DNA from: Variovorax sp.
Lineage (GTDB): Bacteria; Pseudomonadota; Gammaproteobacteria; Burkholderiales; Burkholderiaceae_C
Length of the DNA: 63,657 bases
Assembly: GCA_025352265.1 (NCBI GenBank)
Contig: JANXTS010000054.1
Span: forward strand, 1-63,657
Reading direction: 5' to 3'
Shown here: one piece after another, positions 47,772-58,675 of the stretch
Layout: each line of letters opens with the position of its first letter
How positions within the stretch are numbered: the stretch's first letter is position 1
The notes under the pieces: generated by a model
Database searches by the model: none
What the model was told of the DNA's origin: nothing
Seen by the model: the letters and a program-made list of their open reading frames with translations, nothing else
Made by a program: the position numbers and the translations under genes

Positions 47772-48274
47772 GTCACGAACACGAAGGCGACAGCACCGTG
47801 CGTTCGCACGGCGACCCGGCCTGGAAGCACGATGGCGTGCGGGTCGTCAAGGCGGATCAGCTCGACGTAAACACGGCGCAAACGCCGGGCATGAACCGCG
47901 CAGCTGCTATCAACTTTGCCCGCGTTGGCGCGCAAAAGCTGTGGGCCGGCACGGTGACGATTCATGCCGATGCCAAGACCGGTGCACATCACCACGGACA
48001 CCTCGAGTCGGTGATCTACGTGATTCGAGGCAAGGCCCGCATGCGCTGGGGCGATCACCTCGAGTTCACGGCCGAAGCCGGCCCAGGCGATTTCATCTAT
48101 GTGCCACCTTACGTGCCGCACCAGGAAATCAATGCGAGCGCGACAGAAGCTCTCGAATGCGTGCTGTGCCGAAGCGACGGCGAGGCCGTGGCCGTCAACC
48201 TCGACATCGCACCGGTGGAAAAGCCCGAGTCTGTTCTCTGGATCGATCCGACGCACCCGCAAGGCGCGGTGTAA
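47768..48274 (+). CDS. Cupin-domain protein
   Basis: Up to 168 residues with one cupin barrel: metal-binding motif 1 [19 protein letters not shown] (near residues 76-94) and motif 2 [16 protein letters not shown]. No signal peptide. Single-domain cupins range from isomerases to dioxygenases, so function stays open. The longest frame starts with TTG 47768, overlapping the grxD stop; GTG 47798 ([13 protein letters not shown]) is a good alternative. It is probably cotranscribed with grxD. Confidence 0.82.
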   Translation: MSHEHEGDSTVRSHGDPAWKHDGVRVVKADQLDVNTAQTPGMNRAAAINFARVGAQKLWAGTVTIHADAKTGAHHHGHLESVIYVIRGKARMRWGDHLEFTAEAGPGDFIYVPPYVPHQEINASATEALECVLCRSDGEAVAVNLDIAPVEKPESVLWIDPTHPQGAV

Positions 48275-48302
48275 GCAACTCGGCAGAGCCCCGAGGTTTG
48301 GC

Positions 48303-48980
48303 TCATTTGAGGTGTGGAAAAGACTCCATGCGCTTGTTCAGCAGATCGTTGGCAAAAGCACGAACCAAAAGGGCTTCAATGCTTCCGATGAAAAGCGGGT
48401 CGACGCGGTAGACCGACACGTAATGCGCGATCTCTGACAGAAACACCGTACGTAGCGTAACGGAGCGTTCCTTCAGGTACGCCGGCTTGAAAGCGACATT
48501 GGTGCGGGGATGGTCAACGAGCCGAACGCGCTGCAGTTCCTTCCGGTCCCGAGCGAGCGCATTGTTTGCTTCCGTCCAGAGATCGAGCTTTTCCGTTTTC
48601 CCGACGTAGATGGCATTGCCGCGCGAATCGTAAAAAATATAGACGCCTTGCGACCCCTTCAGCTCGGCGTGAAGTGCACGACAGTATTCATTGCGGGTGT
48701 GATCGAACATCGTGGGTGTCGACAGCGCTAGCTTTTCGTTGTCGAGAGGATAGAATTCGACGATTGGCAGAATCAGGTTCTCTACGAAGTCGTTGATACC
48801 GTGATCGTGCGCCTTTGCGATCAGGTTGGCGACCTGAAAACCTTTGACCTGAGCGCCTGTGGCGTTGTCTCTGTATCGGCGCAGCTGCACGCCGGAGACA
48901 CCCAGAAGAATGGCGAGCTTGTCAGGGTCGTACTCGTTATATTTTTTCGCCAAGGCTTCGAACAGGTCGGGTTCAGTCAT
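48303..48980 (-). CDS. GIY-YIG-like protein (possible nuclease)
   Basis: A 225-residue protein. The N-terminal third (DPDKLAILLGVSGVQLRRYR) looks like a small helical DNA-binding region. The C-terminal part starts GVYIFYDSRGNAIYVGKT, a GIY-YIG core as GVY-YVG, and ends with IEALLVRAFANDLLNKRM, which matches the Glu and Asn region of that family. The usual catalytic arginine after YVG is not obvious (YVGKTEKLDLWTE), so activity is uncertain. A hand count of 240 bases (48541-48780) gives about 53% G+C, against about 68% for a 60-base line in prfA. It may be horizontally acquired. No ribosome site beyond an A/G-rich AAAGAAAAA is seen. Confidence 0.65.
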   Translation of the reverse strand: MTEPDLFEALAKKYNEYDPDKLAILLGVSGVQLRRYRDNATGAQVKGFQVANLIAKAHDHGINDFVENLILPIVEFYPLDNEKLALSTPTMFDHTRNEYCRALHAELKGSQGVYIFYDSRGNAIYVGKTEKLDLWTEANNALARDRKELQRVRLVDHPRTNVAFKPAYLKERSVTLRTVFLSEIAHYVSVYRVDPLFIGSIEALLVRAFANDLLNKRMESFPHLK

Positions 48981-49010
48981 TTTTTCTTTGTGAGAGGTTG
49001 GAAGGCGCGC

Positions 49011-49319
49011 GGCATTCCCTAGCCCATCCTAAACCGCATGAACGTGTTCGAGATCCAGGTGCCCTCCCCCGACGCGGCACGACAGAACGCGTGCAATCTG
49101 CACCGCAGTATTCGCGCCGACCACGACTGGCGCCGTTTGCCCGCAGAAGAGTCGTCGAACGCCGTGCTCGACCATCTCGCCATGCTCAGGCCTCGCGCGA
49201 TGCGCCGTGCGCTGATGACCGGCTTCGGCAATGCGCGCCTTGCTCATCGCGACGAAGTACGTGTCGACGATCTTCTTCGAGCAACTTTGGGCAAGAGCCG
49301 CATCGGATTCGTTCAGTAA
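49011..49319 (+). pseudogene. 3' remnant of an AAA+ (Lon-like) ATPase gene
   Basis: In one frame the bases read GIP-stop-PILNRMNVFEIQVPSPD and run to a stop at 49319. PILNRM-VFEI is the segment after sensor 1 in Lon-type AAA+ ATPases, and the rest (LDHLAMLRPRAMRRALMTGF, then NARLAHRDEVRVDDLL) resembles the helical lid of such proteins. A TAG at 49020-49022 interrupts the frame, and everything further 5' (Walker motifs) is absent; the GIY-YIG gene begins there on the other strand. A 93-residue protein from ATG 49038 could still be made. The family call rests on pattern recognition only. Confidence 0.5.
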
Positions 49320-49379
49320 ATCGAGGCAAACCGAGCACCGCCGTTTCGATGGCACCATGGCAGTCTCCATAGACTTGCC

Positions 49380-50669
49380 ATGACCCTGACTCAAAGCCTG
49401 CTCGCCATCGTTGTCTTGATTGCGACGAGCGCGTTCTTTTCTCTCGCCGAAATCACGCTTGCCGCATCGCGCCGATTGCGGCTGCGCCAGATGGCCGACG
49501 AAGGCGATATCAGGGCCGAGCGAGTGCTGAAGGTGCAGGAACAGCCGGGTCACTATTTCACCGTGGTCCAGATCGGTCTCAACGCGGTCGCCATCCTGGG
49601 CGGCGTGGTGGGCGAAGGTGCGCTGAGTCCGTACTTCGAACGTCTTCTGAGCATCTGGTTCGGGCTCGATGCATCGAAGAACGGCGCCTTTCTGGCATCG
49701 TTCGTGACGATCATCGCGGTCTTTCTGGTGTTCGCCGACCTCTTTCCCAAGCGGCTCGGCATGAGCGATCCGGAACACCTCGCGGTGCGCATGATCGGGC
49801 CGATGAGCGTTCTGATCACGACCTTCAAGCCCTTGGTCTGGTTCTTCACGCGCAGCACGGACCTGCTCTTCAAACTGCTAGGCATTCCGCTGCAGCGTAT
49901 CGACAAGATCACGTCGGCCGACATCCTTGCGATGACCGAAGCTGGTGCGCGGGCCGGCGTGCTGGCGGTGCGGGAGCAGCAGGTGATCGCCAATGTCTTC
50001 GAGCTCGACACACGACTGGTTCACAGCGTGATGACTTCGCGCGACCGCATCGCCTGGTTTCAAAAGGACGATCCTGAATCGGTGTTGCGTGCGCGCATCG
50101 TGGCCGAACCCTTTTCCGCGTACCCGGTGTGCGACGGCGATATCGATCACGTGCTCGGCTATGTCGATGCCAAAGACATGTTTAGGCGCGTACTGAGCGG
50201 CCAGCCGTTGGCGCTCGACCAGGGCGTGCCGCTGCATAAGGCGCTAGTAATCCCCGATCGCCTGTCGCTCACGGAAGTACTCGAACAGTTTCAGCAGGCG
50301 CACGAAGACTTCGCCATCATCGTCAACGAGTACAGCTTGGTGGTCGGCGTTATTACGCTCAACGACGTGATGAGCACGGTAATGGGCGACCTCGTCGGCG
50401 CGCAGGACGAAGAGCAGCAGATCGTCAAGCGCGACGACAACTCGTGGCTAATCGACGGCGTTACGCCCGTGCAGGATGTGATGCGCGCGCTCGACATCGA
50501 CACCCTCCCCCACGCCGACGAGTACGAAACGCTGGCCGGCTTTTTAATGGTGATGCTGCGCCGCGTGCCCAAGCGCACCGACTGCGTGAACTGGGGTGAC
50601 TACACGTTCGAGGTGGTCGATGTCGACAACCACCGGGTCGACCAGGTGCTGGTCAGCAGGAAGGCCTGA
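49380..50669 (+). CDS. HlyC/CorC family membrane protein (DUF21-CBS)
   Basis: A 429-residue inner-membrane protein: a DUF21 domain with about four membrane segments (LAIVVLIATSAFFSLAEITL, VQIGLNAVAILGGVVGEGAL, FLASFVTIIAVFLVFADLFP), a CBS pair (about 205-335, HSVMTSRDRIAWFQKDD to DFAIIVNEYSLVVGVITLND) and a C-terminal CorC/HlyC transporter-associated domain (DNSWLIDGVTPVQDVMRALD). Homologues affect magnesium or cobalt balance; 'hemolysin' in the name is historical. I see no good ribosome site before ATG 49380. Confidence 0.92.
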   Translation: MTLTQSLLAIVVLIATSAFFSLAEITLAASRRLRLRQMADEGDIRAERVLKVQEQPGHYFTVVQIGLNAVAILGGVVGEGALSPYFERLLSIWFGLDASKNGAFLASFVTIIAVFLVFADLFPKRLGMSDPEHLAVRMIGPMSVLITTFKPLVWFFTRSTDLLFKLLGIPLQRIDKITSADILAMTEAGARAGVLAVREQQVIANVFELDTRLVHSVMTSRDRIAWFQKDDPESVLRARIVAEPFSAYPVCDGDIDHVLGYVDAKDMFRRVLSGQPLALDQGVPLHKALVIPDRLSLTEVLEQFQQAHEDFAIIVNEYSLVVGVITLNDVMSTVMGDLVGAQDEEQQIVKRDDNSWLIDGVTPVQDVMRALDIDTLPHADEYETLAGFLMVMLRRVPKRTDCVNWGDYTFEVVDVDNHRVDQVLVSRKA

Positions 50670-50697
50670 CGCAGGACGACCTGGCCGAGCTGGACGC

Positions 50698-51414
50698 CTA
50701 TCCGCGAGCAGGCTCGATGGGCGGGATTTTGTCGGTTGTACGGTCGACAAAGAGCCACGGCCGCTGATTTGCGAAGACCGCATCCGGATACGGCGAGCGA
50801 CCGCGGCTGCCGTTGTAGCGACCCAACGTCATGAACAGATCACCGTTTTCACGGTTGAGGTAGTGCCGCAGGATGACGCAGCCAAAGCGCAGGTTGGTCT
50901 GCATATGGAACAGCTTTCCGGGGTCGCTGTCGCCGATCACGCGGGTCCAGAACGGCATGACCTGCATGTAGCCGCGTGCCCCTGCGCTCGACACCGCGAA
51001 CTTGCGAAAGTTGCTCTCGACCTGGACCAATCCGAGCACCAAGCTGACGTCGAGCCCGGAGCGTTTGGATTCGTACCAGACCGTCTGCAGCAGCTCTTTG
51101 CGGGTGGGCCAGTCCGGCACTTTCTTCAGCAGGCGCTCGCTCATGGCACCGAGCCAGCGCAAGTAGCGCAGTCGCGATTCGGTGTCGTTGAACTCGGGGA
51201 TCGGCGGCGCCTTGTTATGTATCGCCGACGACAGCGCGGTACGCACCGAATCGATCAGCGGCTCTTCAATTTGCGCGCCGGCATGGGCCGACTGATGGAC
51301 TGCCATCGCAAGGGGCGCCAACGAAGCGCCAACCACCAATCTCCGCCGCGAGATGACCGGTGCATGTGAAACCATGGGCGCCGCCAAAGGCGCTGGCAGC
51401 GGGAGACCGCTCAT
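50698..51414 (-). CDS. Lytic transglycosylase (SLT domain)
   Basis: A 238-residue predicted exported muramidase-like enzyme that cuts peptidoglycan glycan strands. The N-terminus has [18 protein letters not shown], which looks Tat-like or Sec-like, ending at SAHA. The SLT catalytic region reads [19 protein letters not shown], with the catalytic Glu in VES, followed by [12 protein letters not shown] and [14 protein letters not shown]. The ATG overlaps the proS stop by four bases. Confidence 0.9.
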   Translation of the reverse strand: MSGLPLPAPLAAPMVSHAPVISRRRLVVGASLAPLAMAVHQSAHAGAQIEEPLIDSVRTALSSAIHNKAPPIPEFNDTESRLRYLRWLGAMSERLLKKVPDWPTRKELLQTVWYESKRSGLDVSLVLGLVQVESNFRKFAVSSAGARGYMQVMPFWTRVIGDSDPGKLFHMQTNLRFGCVILRHYLNRENGDLFMTLGRYNGSRGRSPYPDAVFANQRPWLFVDRTTDKIPPIEPARG

Positions 51415-53156
51415 CCTGCCAATTGCGCTTTCAGAAAAGCTGCGGCTTCACCGGCCGGCACCTTCGTCGGCGCTGTGTCCCGGCGATGCTGATATTCAAA
51501 ATGACCTTCCTTGATGCCGCGGTCGGAGATGACGATGCGGTGCGGCACGCCGATCAGTTCCCAGTCGGCGAACATGGCGCCGGGGCGCTCACCGCGATCG
51601 TCGATAAGCACATCGACGCCGTCGGCCAGCAGGGTTTCGTAAAGCGATTCGGCCGTCGCCTTGACGTCGGCGCTGCGGTCCATGCCGATCGGGCAGACCA
51701 CAACCGTGAAAGGTGCTATCGCGTCCGGCCAAATGATGCCGCGCTCGTCATGGTTCTGCTCGATGGCGGCGGCCGGCAGGCGCGTGATGCCGATGCCGTA
51801 GCAGCCCATTTCAAGAAACTGCGGCTTGCCGCCTGCGTCGAGAAAGGTGGCGTTCATAGCCTTGCTGTACTTGGTGCCGAGCACGAAGACGTGGCCGACT
51901 TCGATGCCGCGCTCGATCGCCAGCACACCCTTGCCGTCTGGCGACGGATCGCCAGCGACGACGTTGCGGATGTCCGCCACCAGATCGGGCTCAGGTAGGT
52001 CGCGGCACCAGTTCACGCCCGTCATATGGAAGTCGGCTTCGTTGGCACCGGTAATCCAGTCGGCCATGACTGCCACTTCGCGATCGGCCACGATTGAAAG
52101 CGGCTTCTTCAGATTCAGCGGGCCGAGGTAGCCGGGCTTGCAGCCGAAGTGATGGTCGATTTCGGAGATCGTGGCAAAGCGGAAGCCCTGGTCGAGCCCC
52201 GCAATCTTGCCGACTTTGATCTCGTTCATGTCGTGATCGCCACGCAGCAGCAGCAGCCAGACTTTCGCGCCTTCGATGTTGCCGGTCGCGTTGACGATGT
52301 CGGTGGCCAGCACCAGCGACTTGACAGTGCTGGCAAGCGGCACGCCCAGCAGTTCCGCAACGTCGGCGCACGTGCTCTTGCCGGGGGTCGCTGTCTTTGC
52401 GAGCGTCTTGAGCGCTGCCGGTCGCGGGCCGACCGGCGCCAGCGCCTCGGCTTTTTCCATGTTCGCGGCGTAGTCGCTGTTCGCGCAGTAGACGATGGCG
52501 TCTTCACCGGTGGCGGCAATCACCTGAAACTCTTCGCTGAGGTCACCGCCGATGGCGCCGCTGTCCGCCGCGACGGCGCGATAGCGCAGTCCGAAGCGAT
52601 CGAAAGTGCGGCGGTACGCATCCGACATCGCCTTGTAGCTGAGCTTGGCTGCATCGAGGTCGCGATCGAAGCTGTACGCGTCTTTCATCGTGAACTCGCG
52701 TCCGCGCATCAACCCGAAGCGCGGACGGCGCTCATCCCGGAACTTGGTTTGAATCTGATAAAAGTTTTTCGGCAGCTGCTTGTAACTGCGAATCTCTTGC
52801 CGTGCGATGTCGGTCACGACTTCTTCGCTCGTCGGCTGCACGACGTAGTCGCGGTCATGCCGATCTTTGATGCGGAGCAGTTCGGGTCCCATCTTCTCGA
52901 AGCGGCCGCTCTCTTGCCAGAACTCCGCCGGCTGAACCACCGGCATCGCGAGCTCGACAGCCCCGGCACGGTTCATTTCTTCGCGCACGATCGCTTCGAT
53001 CTTGCGAATCACTCGCAGGCCCATCGGCATGTACGTGTAAATGCCGATGCCGAGCTTTTTGATCATGCCGGCGCGCATCATCAAACGATGACTCGCAACC
53101 TCCGCGTCTGCGGGTGCTTCTTTCAGGGTGGAGATAAAAAAACGTGAAGCTTTCAT
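51411..53156 (-). CDS. proS: Prolyl-tRNA synthetase
   Basis: A 581-residue bacterial-type class II synthetase. Motif 1 region [20 protein letters not shown], motif 2 [20 protein letters not shown], a central editing (YbaK-like) insertion (about 230-390, [20 protein letters not shown]) and motif 3 [16 protein letters not shown] are present, followed by the anticodon domain ending in [12 protein letters not shown]. It clears mischarged Ala-tRNA-Pro through the insertion domain. It is divergent from rppH; the transglycosylase gene follows. Confidence 0.97.
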   Translation of the reverse strand: MKASRFFISTLKEAPADAEVASHRLMMRAGMIKKLGIGIYTYMPMGLRVIRKIEAIVREEMNRAGAVELAMPVVQPAEFWQESGRFEKMGPELLRIKDRHDRDYVVQPTSEEVVTDIARQEIRSYKQLPKNFYQIQTKFRDERRPRFGLMRGREFTMKDAYSFDRDLDAAKLSYKAMSDAYRRTFDRFGLRYRAVAADSGAIGGDLSEEFQVIAATGEDAIVYCANSDYAANMEKAEALAPVGPRPAALKTLAKTATPGKSTCADVAELLGVPLASTVKSLVLATDIVNATGNIEGAKVWLLLLRGDHDMNEIKVGKIAGLDQGFRFATISEIDHHFGCKPGYLGPLNLKKPLSIVADREVAVMADWITGANEADFHMTGVNWCRDLPEPDLVADIRNVVAGDPSPDGKGVLAIERGIEVGHVFVLGTKYSKAMNATFLDAGGKPQFLEMGCYGIGITRLPAAAIEQNHDERGIIWPDAIAPFTVVVCPIGMDRSADVKATAESLYETLLADGVDVLIDDRGERPGAMFADWELIGVPHRIVISDRGIKEGHFEYQHRRDTAPTKVPAGEAAAFLKAQLAG

Positions 53157-53220
53157 CTTGCGCGTGCCAGGACGATCTAAAGGGAAGAAGAGGGCCGGTA
53201 AAGCCCTCGAAACCGGTCGC

Positions 53221-53248
53221 TTGCCGTGCGTAACACGGCGTGCATAAT
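53221..53248 (+). promoter_or_regulatory. Candidate rppH promoter with spacer inverted repeat
   Basis: TTGCCG (53221-53226) and CATAAT (53243-53248) are separated by 16 bases, a reasonable sigma-70 pair. A perfect inverted repeat GCCGTG-cgtaa-CACGGC (53223-53239) starts in the -35 box and fills most of the spacer, a position where a repressor or a cruciform would block transcription. The ATG of rppH is 33 bases downstream of the -10 box. Confidence 0.5.
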
Positions 53249-53280
53249 CGACTCAGTTCATAGAAATTTGGGGTTTGATT

Positions 53281-53949
53281 ATGCTCGACCGGGACGGCTT
53301 CAGGCCCAACGTCGGCATCATCCTGCTCAACCAGAGAAGCCAGGTTTTTTGGGGCAAGCGCATACGCACTCATTCCTGGCAGTTTCCGCAGGGTGGCATC
53401 GATCGGGGTGAGAGTCCGGAGCAAGCGATGTTCCGGGAACTGCATGAGGAAGTGGGGCTCCAGCCGGAGCATGTGCGAATCGTTGCCCGTACCCGCGACT
53501 GGTTGCGCTACGAGGTGCCGGATCGGTTCATTCGCCGGGACGCACGAGGTCACTACAAGGGCCAGAAACAGATTTGGTATTTACTGCAGCTCACCGGTCA
53601 CGACTGGGACCTGAACCTGCGGGCGACCGATCATCCAGAATTCGATGCCTGGCGTTGGCACGACTATTGGGTGCCGCTCGAAATGGTGGTCGAATTCAAA
53701 CGCGGCGTCTATGAGATGGCGCTCACCGAACTTTCACGCTACCTGCCGCGGCAGGATTTTCGAAATCGCTTCCTGCGCAGCAATGTGCGCGCCCGAGAAT
53801 TCGAGCGCCATCCCTCTGCTGCAGGCCATGAACCCAACTTTGAGCTTCCTCCGGGGGCCAGCTTCGATCCTGACCCGAGTGCTCCTGCCAATGCCAACCC
53901 TGCGAACGATGTCCCCTATCTTCCCGATCCGCTTCACGCGCCACGCTAA
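53281..53949 (+). CDS. rppH: RNA pyrophosphohydrolase
   Basis: A 222-residue Nudix enzyme that removes pyrophosphate from the 5' end of mRNA and so triggers decay. The start [17 protein letters not shown] is typical. The Nudix box is [20 protein letters not shown] (from residue 38), and WFRKRYHYE-like segments are replaced by [21 protein letters not shown]. coli RppH has 176 residues; here a Pro/Ala/Asn-rich C-terminal tail adds about 45. ATG 53281 fits the family better than TTG 53275. The 3' end overlaps the CNP1-like gene by 41 bases. Confidence 0.94.
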   Translation: MLDRDGFRPNVGIILLNQRSQVFWGKRIRTHSWQFPQGGIDRGESPEQAMFRELHEEVGLQPEHVRIVARTRDWLRYEVPDRFIRRDARGHYKGQKQIWYLLQLTGHDWDLNLRATDHPEFDAWRWHDYWVPLEMVVEFKRGVYEMALTELSRYLPRQDFRNRFLRSNVRAREFERHPSAAGHEPNFELPPGASFDPDPSAPANANPANDVPYLPDPLHAPR

Positions 53950-54520
53950 ACGAGCTCTTGCGCTAGTCTGTTTGCTGACGCTCACCTCTGCGGCGATTGT
54001 CGGCTGCGCAGGCTCGGGACGAAGTACCGATAACCCCGACTGGGCGCAGGCCGGCTCGCCTCCACCCCCCACCCGTACCGGCATGGATGCAGAGTGGAAA
54101 GAAACCGAAGTCCCGCCTCCGCCAAAGTTCGATTCAAAAAAGCTTTTGTCGATCGAGATGCCGTCGTACATGACATCGAAATTTGGCGTCGACCCGACCA
54201 CGATCGCCATCACCGGCGACGGTGTCGTTCGCTATGTCGTCGTCGCATCGAATGCGGCAGGCGGCGGTGTGAACGCGTTCTATGAGGGCGTGCGCTGCGC
54301 GAGCGAAGAGTCGAAGAGTTATGCCCGCTACGGGAATGATGGCTGGCGCGCTACGACCAACACCGAGTGGAAGAGTTTTCGCGATCTGCGCTCCAGTTAT
54401 GCGAAGGAGCTCGCGAACCAGGGACTGTGCCGAGGTCACGCGCCGCGTGCATCAGCAGCCGAGATCGTTCGCTATATCAGCCAGCCGATGCGCGAACCGG
54501 ACATCCCCGGCATGCAGTGA
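53909..54520 (+). CDS. CNP1-like family lipoprotein
   Basis: A 203-residue predicted lipoprotein: a basic n-region (RFTRHAKR), a hydrophobic core [18 protein letters not shown] with lipobox AIVGC, then a Pro-rich stretch. The core shows [38 protein letters not shown] and [17 protein letters not shown], matching the CNP1-like family of betaproteobacteria. Function unknown. The start overlaps rppH by 41 bases, suggesting cotranscription; other in-frame ATGs lie further upstream inside rppH. Confidence 0.8.
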   Translation: MSPIFPIRFTRHAKRALALVCLLTLTSAAIVGCAGSGRSTDNPDWAQAGSPPPPTRTGMDAEWKETEVPPPPKFDSKKLLSIEMPSYMTSKFGVDPTTIAITGDGVVRYVVVASNAAGGGVNAFYEGVRCASEESKSYARYGNDGWRATTNTEWKSFRDLRSSYAKELANQGLCRGHAPRASAAEIVRYISQPMREPDIPGMQ

Positions 54521-55711
54521 TCAGCTTCCGCCGATCGCCTCGGAGGATGGACCAAACGGCTTGGTGGGTCCGATCGGCACAACGGTCGGGGTAAGCACCA
54601 TGTTGTCCCGGTGGACCATTTCCGGCTCTGCGACGTAACCAAGTAAGCGCTCGAACTCGGATGAAGGTTTGCGACAAAGCAACCGGGCCTCGCTGCTCGA
54701 ATAGTTAGCCAAGCCGCGTGCCAACTCGATGCCTGTGTCGTCGCGCACAGCAATGACGTCGCCACGCGAGAACTCACCCTCTACCGAAGTCATGCCGATC
54801 GGCAGCAAGCTCTTGCCCTCGCCTCGCACCTTGGCCGCCGCTCCGGCATCGACCAGCACGGCGCCGCGCATCTGCAGATGGTCGGCCATCCAGCGCTTGC
54901 GAGCCTGATGCTTGGCGGTTTGCGCAATCAGCAAAGTGCCGATCGATTCACCGCGGGTGAGGCGCAGCAGGGCGTCGGGTTCACGTCCCCATGCAATGAC
55001 GGTAGAGGCACCCGAGCCGGCGGCGCGCTTGGCTGCCAGGATTTTCGTGATCATGCCGCCGCGGCCCAAGCTGGAACCGGCGCCACCCGCCATGGATTCA
55101 AGTGATGCATCGCCCGCAGCGGCTTCGTGCACAAATCGCGCTTCCGGATCCTTGCGCGGATCGGCTGTGAAGAGCCCGCGCTGGTCCGTAAGGATGACCA
55201 GTGCGTCGGCTTCGACCAGATTGGCGACCAGCGCGCCGAGCGTATCGTTGTCGCCGAACTTGATCTCGTCGTTGACGACCGTGTCGTTTTCGTTGATGAC
55301 CGGAACCACGCCGAGCCGTAATAGGGTGACGAGTGTCGAACGCGCATTCAAATAGCGCTCGCGGTCGGCCAGATCAGCGTGCGTCAGCAACACTTGAGCG
55401 CTGCCGATTCCGTTCTCGCGCAGCTTGGTTTCGTAGATCTGCGCCAAACCCATTTGGCCAACGGCTGCGGCCGCCTGCAGCTCGTTGATTTCATGCGGCC
55501 GCACGCGCCAGCCAAGCCGTTTCATGCCCTCGGCGATTGCGCCGCTGGACACCATCAACACTTCGCGGCCCTCGCGCACCAGCGTCGCAAGTTGCCGGCA
55601 CCATTCGCCGATGGCATGTTCGTCGAGGCCGCGGCCTTCGTTGGTCACCAGGCTCGAACCCACTTTGACGACGATGCGCCGAGCGTCGCGCAAGACGGTC
55701 GATGCCGGCAT
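54521..55711 (-). CDS. proB: Glutamate 5-kinase
   Basis: A 396-residue enzyme phosphorylating glutamate in the first step of proline synthesis. The amino-acid kinase domain starts [40 protein letters not shown] and [15 protein letters not shown] are catalytic and substrate regions. A C-terminal PUA domain (about 285-370, [19 protein letters not shown]) follows. I use ATG 55711, two bases after the obgE stop; TTG 55717 would instead overlap it as TTGA. It ends directly against the CNP1-like gene (no gap, convergent). Confidence 0.95.
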   Translation of the reverse strand: MPASTVLRDARRIVVKVGSSLVTNEGRGLDEHAIGEWCRQLATLVREGREVLMVSSGAIAEGMKRLGWRVRPHEINELQAAAAVGQMGLAQIYETKLRENGIGSAQVLLTHADLADRERYLNARSTLVTLLRLGVVPVINENDTVVNDEIKFGDNDTLGALVANLVEADALVILTDQRGLFTADPRKDPEARFVHEAAAGDASLESMAGGAGSSLGRGGMITKILAAKRAAGSGASTVIAWGREPDALLRLTRGESIGTLLIAQTAKHQARKRWMADHLQMRGAVLVDAGAAAKVRGEGKSLLPIGMTSVEGEFSRGDVIAVRDDTGIELARGLANYSSSEARLLCRKPSSEFERLLGYVAEPEMVHRDNMVLTPTVVPIGPTKPFGPSSEAIGGS

Positions 55712-55713
55712 GA

Positions 55714-56793
<1,080 letters not shown>

Positions 56794-56800
56794 TTACAAA

Positions 56801-56824
56801 TGAAGAAGCCCCGACAAGCGGGGC
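56801..56824 (-). terminator. Hairpin terminator between rpmA and obgE
   Basis: On the minus strand GCCCCG (56824-56819) pairs with CGGGGC (56813-56808) with a five-base loop, then TTCTTCATTTG follows. It lies 26 bases after the rpmA stop and 20 bases before the obgE ATG. It probably works as an attenuator that lowers obgE-proB relative to the ribosomal protein genes. Confidence 0.62.
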
Positions 56825-56849
56825 CCCTTGGAGCAGATCGAGCGATCGA

Positions 56850-57119
56850 TCAGGCTTGAGTAGCCGCCGGCATTACGTTGACGGTGTGCTTGTTCAGCGA
56901 ACCCTTGATAGCAAACGATACATGGCCGTTCACCAGGGCAAAGAGAGTGTGGTCCTTGCCGATGCCGACATTCACGCCGGGGTGGAAGCGGGTCCCACGT
57001 TGACGCACGATGATCGCGCCCGCGCTGATCATTTCGCCACCGAACGCCTTGACGCCGAGCATTTTGGGTTTTGAATCCCGCCCATTTCGCGTTGAGCCGC
57101 CGCCTTTTTTCTGTGCCAT
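56850..57119 (-). CDS. rpmA: 50S ribosomal protein L27
   Basis: An 89-residue ribosomal protein. The start [20 protein letters not shown] and the core [20 protein letters not shown] are diagnostic of L27, whose N-terminus reaches the peptidyl transferase centre. No N-terminal extension of the cleaved Firmicutes type is present. It is 12 bases downstream of rplU. Confidence 0.98.
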   Translation of the reverse strand: MAQKKGGGSTRNGRDSKPKMLGVKAFGGEMISAGAIIVRQRGTRFHPGVNVGIGKDHTLFALVNGHVSFAIKGSLNKHTVNVMPAATQA

Positions 57120-57131
57120 GGTGTTAGTTCC

Positions 57132-57443
57132 TTAGCCGGCGATCGCGCCAATTTGCAGTTCGGTGAACTGCTGGCGATGGCCTTGACGTTTTTGATAATG
57201 CTTACGACGGCGCATCTTGAAGATATGCACTTTGCCGTGCTTGCCGTGCGACAGTACTGTGACTGTCACCGTTGCGCCGGACACCAGGGGCGTACCAACC
57301 TTGATTTCGCTGCCGTCTCCGACGGCCAAAACTTGGTCGATCACGATTTCCTGGCCTACGTCCGCAGCAATCTGTTCTACTTTAATTTTTTCGCCGGACG
57401 CAACACGATACTGTTTGCCCCCGGTTTTTATGACCGCGTACAT
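57132..57443 (-). CDS. rplU: 50S ribosomal protein L21
   Basis: A 103-residue ribosomal protein ([20 protein letters not shown], later [19 protein letters not shown]). ATG 57443 gives the standard L21 length; the frame stays open upstream through the leader, but that part is not L21-like. It is first of rplU-rpmA-obgE-proB, with a TATAAT 52 bases upstream. Confidence 0.98.
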   Translation of the reverse strand: MYAVIKTGGKQYRVASGEKIKVEQIAADVGQEIVIDQVLAVGDGSEIKVGTPLVSGATVTVTVLSHGKHGKVHIFKMRRRKHYQKRQGHRQQFTELQIGAIAG

Positions 57444-57494
57444 AAATGACCTCTTGAATAGGAAGCTCCACGAACAAATTCCGCAGAGCCCGAA

Positions 57495-57500
57495 ATTATA
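57495..57500 (-). promoter_or_regulatory. -10 element of the rplU promoter
   Basis: A perfect TATAAT on the minus strand (attata on plus), 52 bases before the rplU ATG. The best upstream hexamer at 16 bases is TGTTAG, a weak -35. The resulting leader would be about 45 bases. Confidence 0.5.
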
Positions 57501-57563
57501 GCACGGTTTGTGGACGCTAACATCCCTTGCTCTTGCTGCAAAGACTGTCGCCTGGCTGCTCCA

Positions 57564-57569
57564 TATAAT
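57564..57569 (+). promoter_or_regulatory. Candidate -10 element for ispB
   Basis: A perfect TATAAT on the plus strand, 60 bases before the TTG start of ispB, 63 bases from the oppositely directed rplU -10 box. No clear -35 hexamer at normal spacing, so activator help or an extended -10 is possible. Confidence 0.38.
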
Positions 57570-57628
57570 CGTTGGGCCCGGCCTCGACCGGTTTCGACGC
57601 CAATTTATAGCGCTCCGGCGCCTTTGTT

Positions 57629-58627
57629 TTGCTAGTTCCTGCCGCTGAAACATCAGCCACTTCCACCGCCGCCGTCCTCGGACTGATTGCCGCCGACATG
57701 GTAGCCGTCGACCGCGTGATTGCTGCGCGACTCGATACCGGCGTTCCGCTCGTCAGTCACGTTTCAAAGTACATCATCGCTGCCGGCGGAAAGCGCCTCC
57801 GGCCCGCGCTTTTGCTGCTGATGGCCGGCACGCTCGGTTACACCGGCGACCAGAGATACAACTTGGCTGCGGTGGTCGAGTTCATTCATACCGCGACTTT
57901 GCTGCACGACGACGTCGTCGACGAGTCCACGCTGCGCCGAGGCCGACCTACCGCCAACGAATCTTTCGGCAACCCTGCCAGTGTTCTGGTGGGCGACTTT
58001 TTGTATTCCCGCGCATTTCAGATGATGCTGGATGCAGACAACATGCGCGTTATGCAAATTTTGGCGGAGGCGACTAACGTGATCGCCGAAGGCGAAGTGT
58101 TGCAACTCATGAACATGCACGACGCGTCGCTCAATGAGGCGGCCTATCTGCGAGTAATCCGCTCCAAAACAGCAAAGCTTTTTGAAGCGAGCACACGACT
58201 TGCAGCGGTTTTGGCTGGAGCAAGTGCCGTAGTTGAAGAGTCATGTGCAACATACGGTCAGGCACTGGGGACTGCATTCCAGGTAATCGACGACGTCCTT
58301 GACTATGCCGGAGACGCCACCGAAACCGGCAAAAATCTCGGTGACGATTTGCGCGAAGGCAAAACCACATTGCCCTTGATTCTTGCCATGCAGCGAGCGC
58401 AGCCGGACGAAAGTGCTCTGGTAAGAGCCGCAATCGAAGCCGGCGACACCACCCAACTTCCGCTTATCGTGGAGATAGTGCGCCAAACCGGAGCGCTCGA
58501 CGCCACGCGAGCCGCTGCGGCGACCGAAGCGCAACGCGCCATCGACGCTCTTCGAGACTTCCCCGACAATTCGCACAGACGCGGTTTGCTACACTTAGCG
58601 TCTCAGTTGCTTCAGCGGCGCGCCTAA
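57629..58627 (+). CDS. ispB: Polyprenyl (octaprenyl) diphosphate synthase
   Basis: A 332-residue trans-prenyltransferase making the side chain of ubiquinone. The first Asp-rich motif is LLHDDVVD and the second [24 protein letters not shown] precedes them. A TAG at 57608 closes the frame upstream and no ATG or GTG precedes the family's N-terminal region, so TTG 57629 is the likely start. Product length (octaprenyl in this group) is inferred. It is divergent from rplU, as in E. coli, and followed by a tRNA gene. Confidence 0.93.
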   Translation: MLVPAAETSATSTAAVLGLIAADMVAVDRVIAARLDTGVPLVSHVSKYIIAAGGKRLRPALLLLMAGTLGYTGDQRYNLAAVVEFIHTATLLHDDVVDESTLRRGRPTANESFGNPASVLVGDFLYSRAFQMMLDADNMRVMQILAEATNVIAEGEVLQLMNMHDASLNEAAYLRVIRSKTAKLFEASTRLAAVLAGASAVVEESCATYGQALGTAFQVIDDVLDYAGDATETGKNLGDDLREGKTTLPLILAMQRAQPDESALVRAAIEAGDTTQLPLIVEIVRQTGALDATRAAAATEAQRAIDALRDFPDNSHRRGLLHLASQLLQRRA

Positions 58628-58675
58628 GAATTCATACTTTTGCGGGAGCGGGAACGGCGCCACCGTCGGGCAAAA

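Noticed and set aside
49029..49778. A 249-codon minus-strand frame covering the AAA+ remnant and the start of the CorC/HlyC gene
   Set aside because: It is antisense to a clear membrane protein gene and has no recognisable domain.
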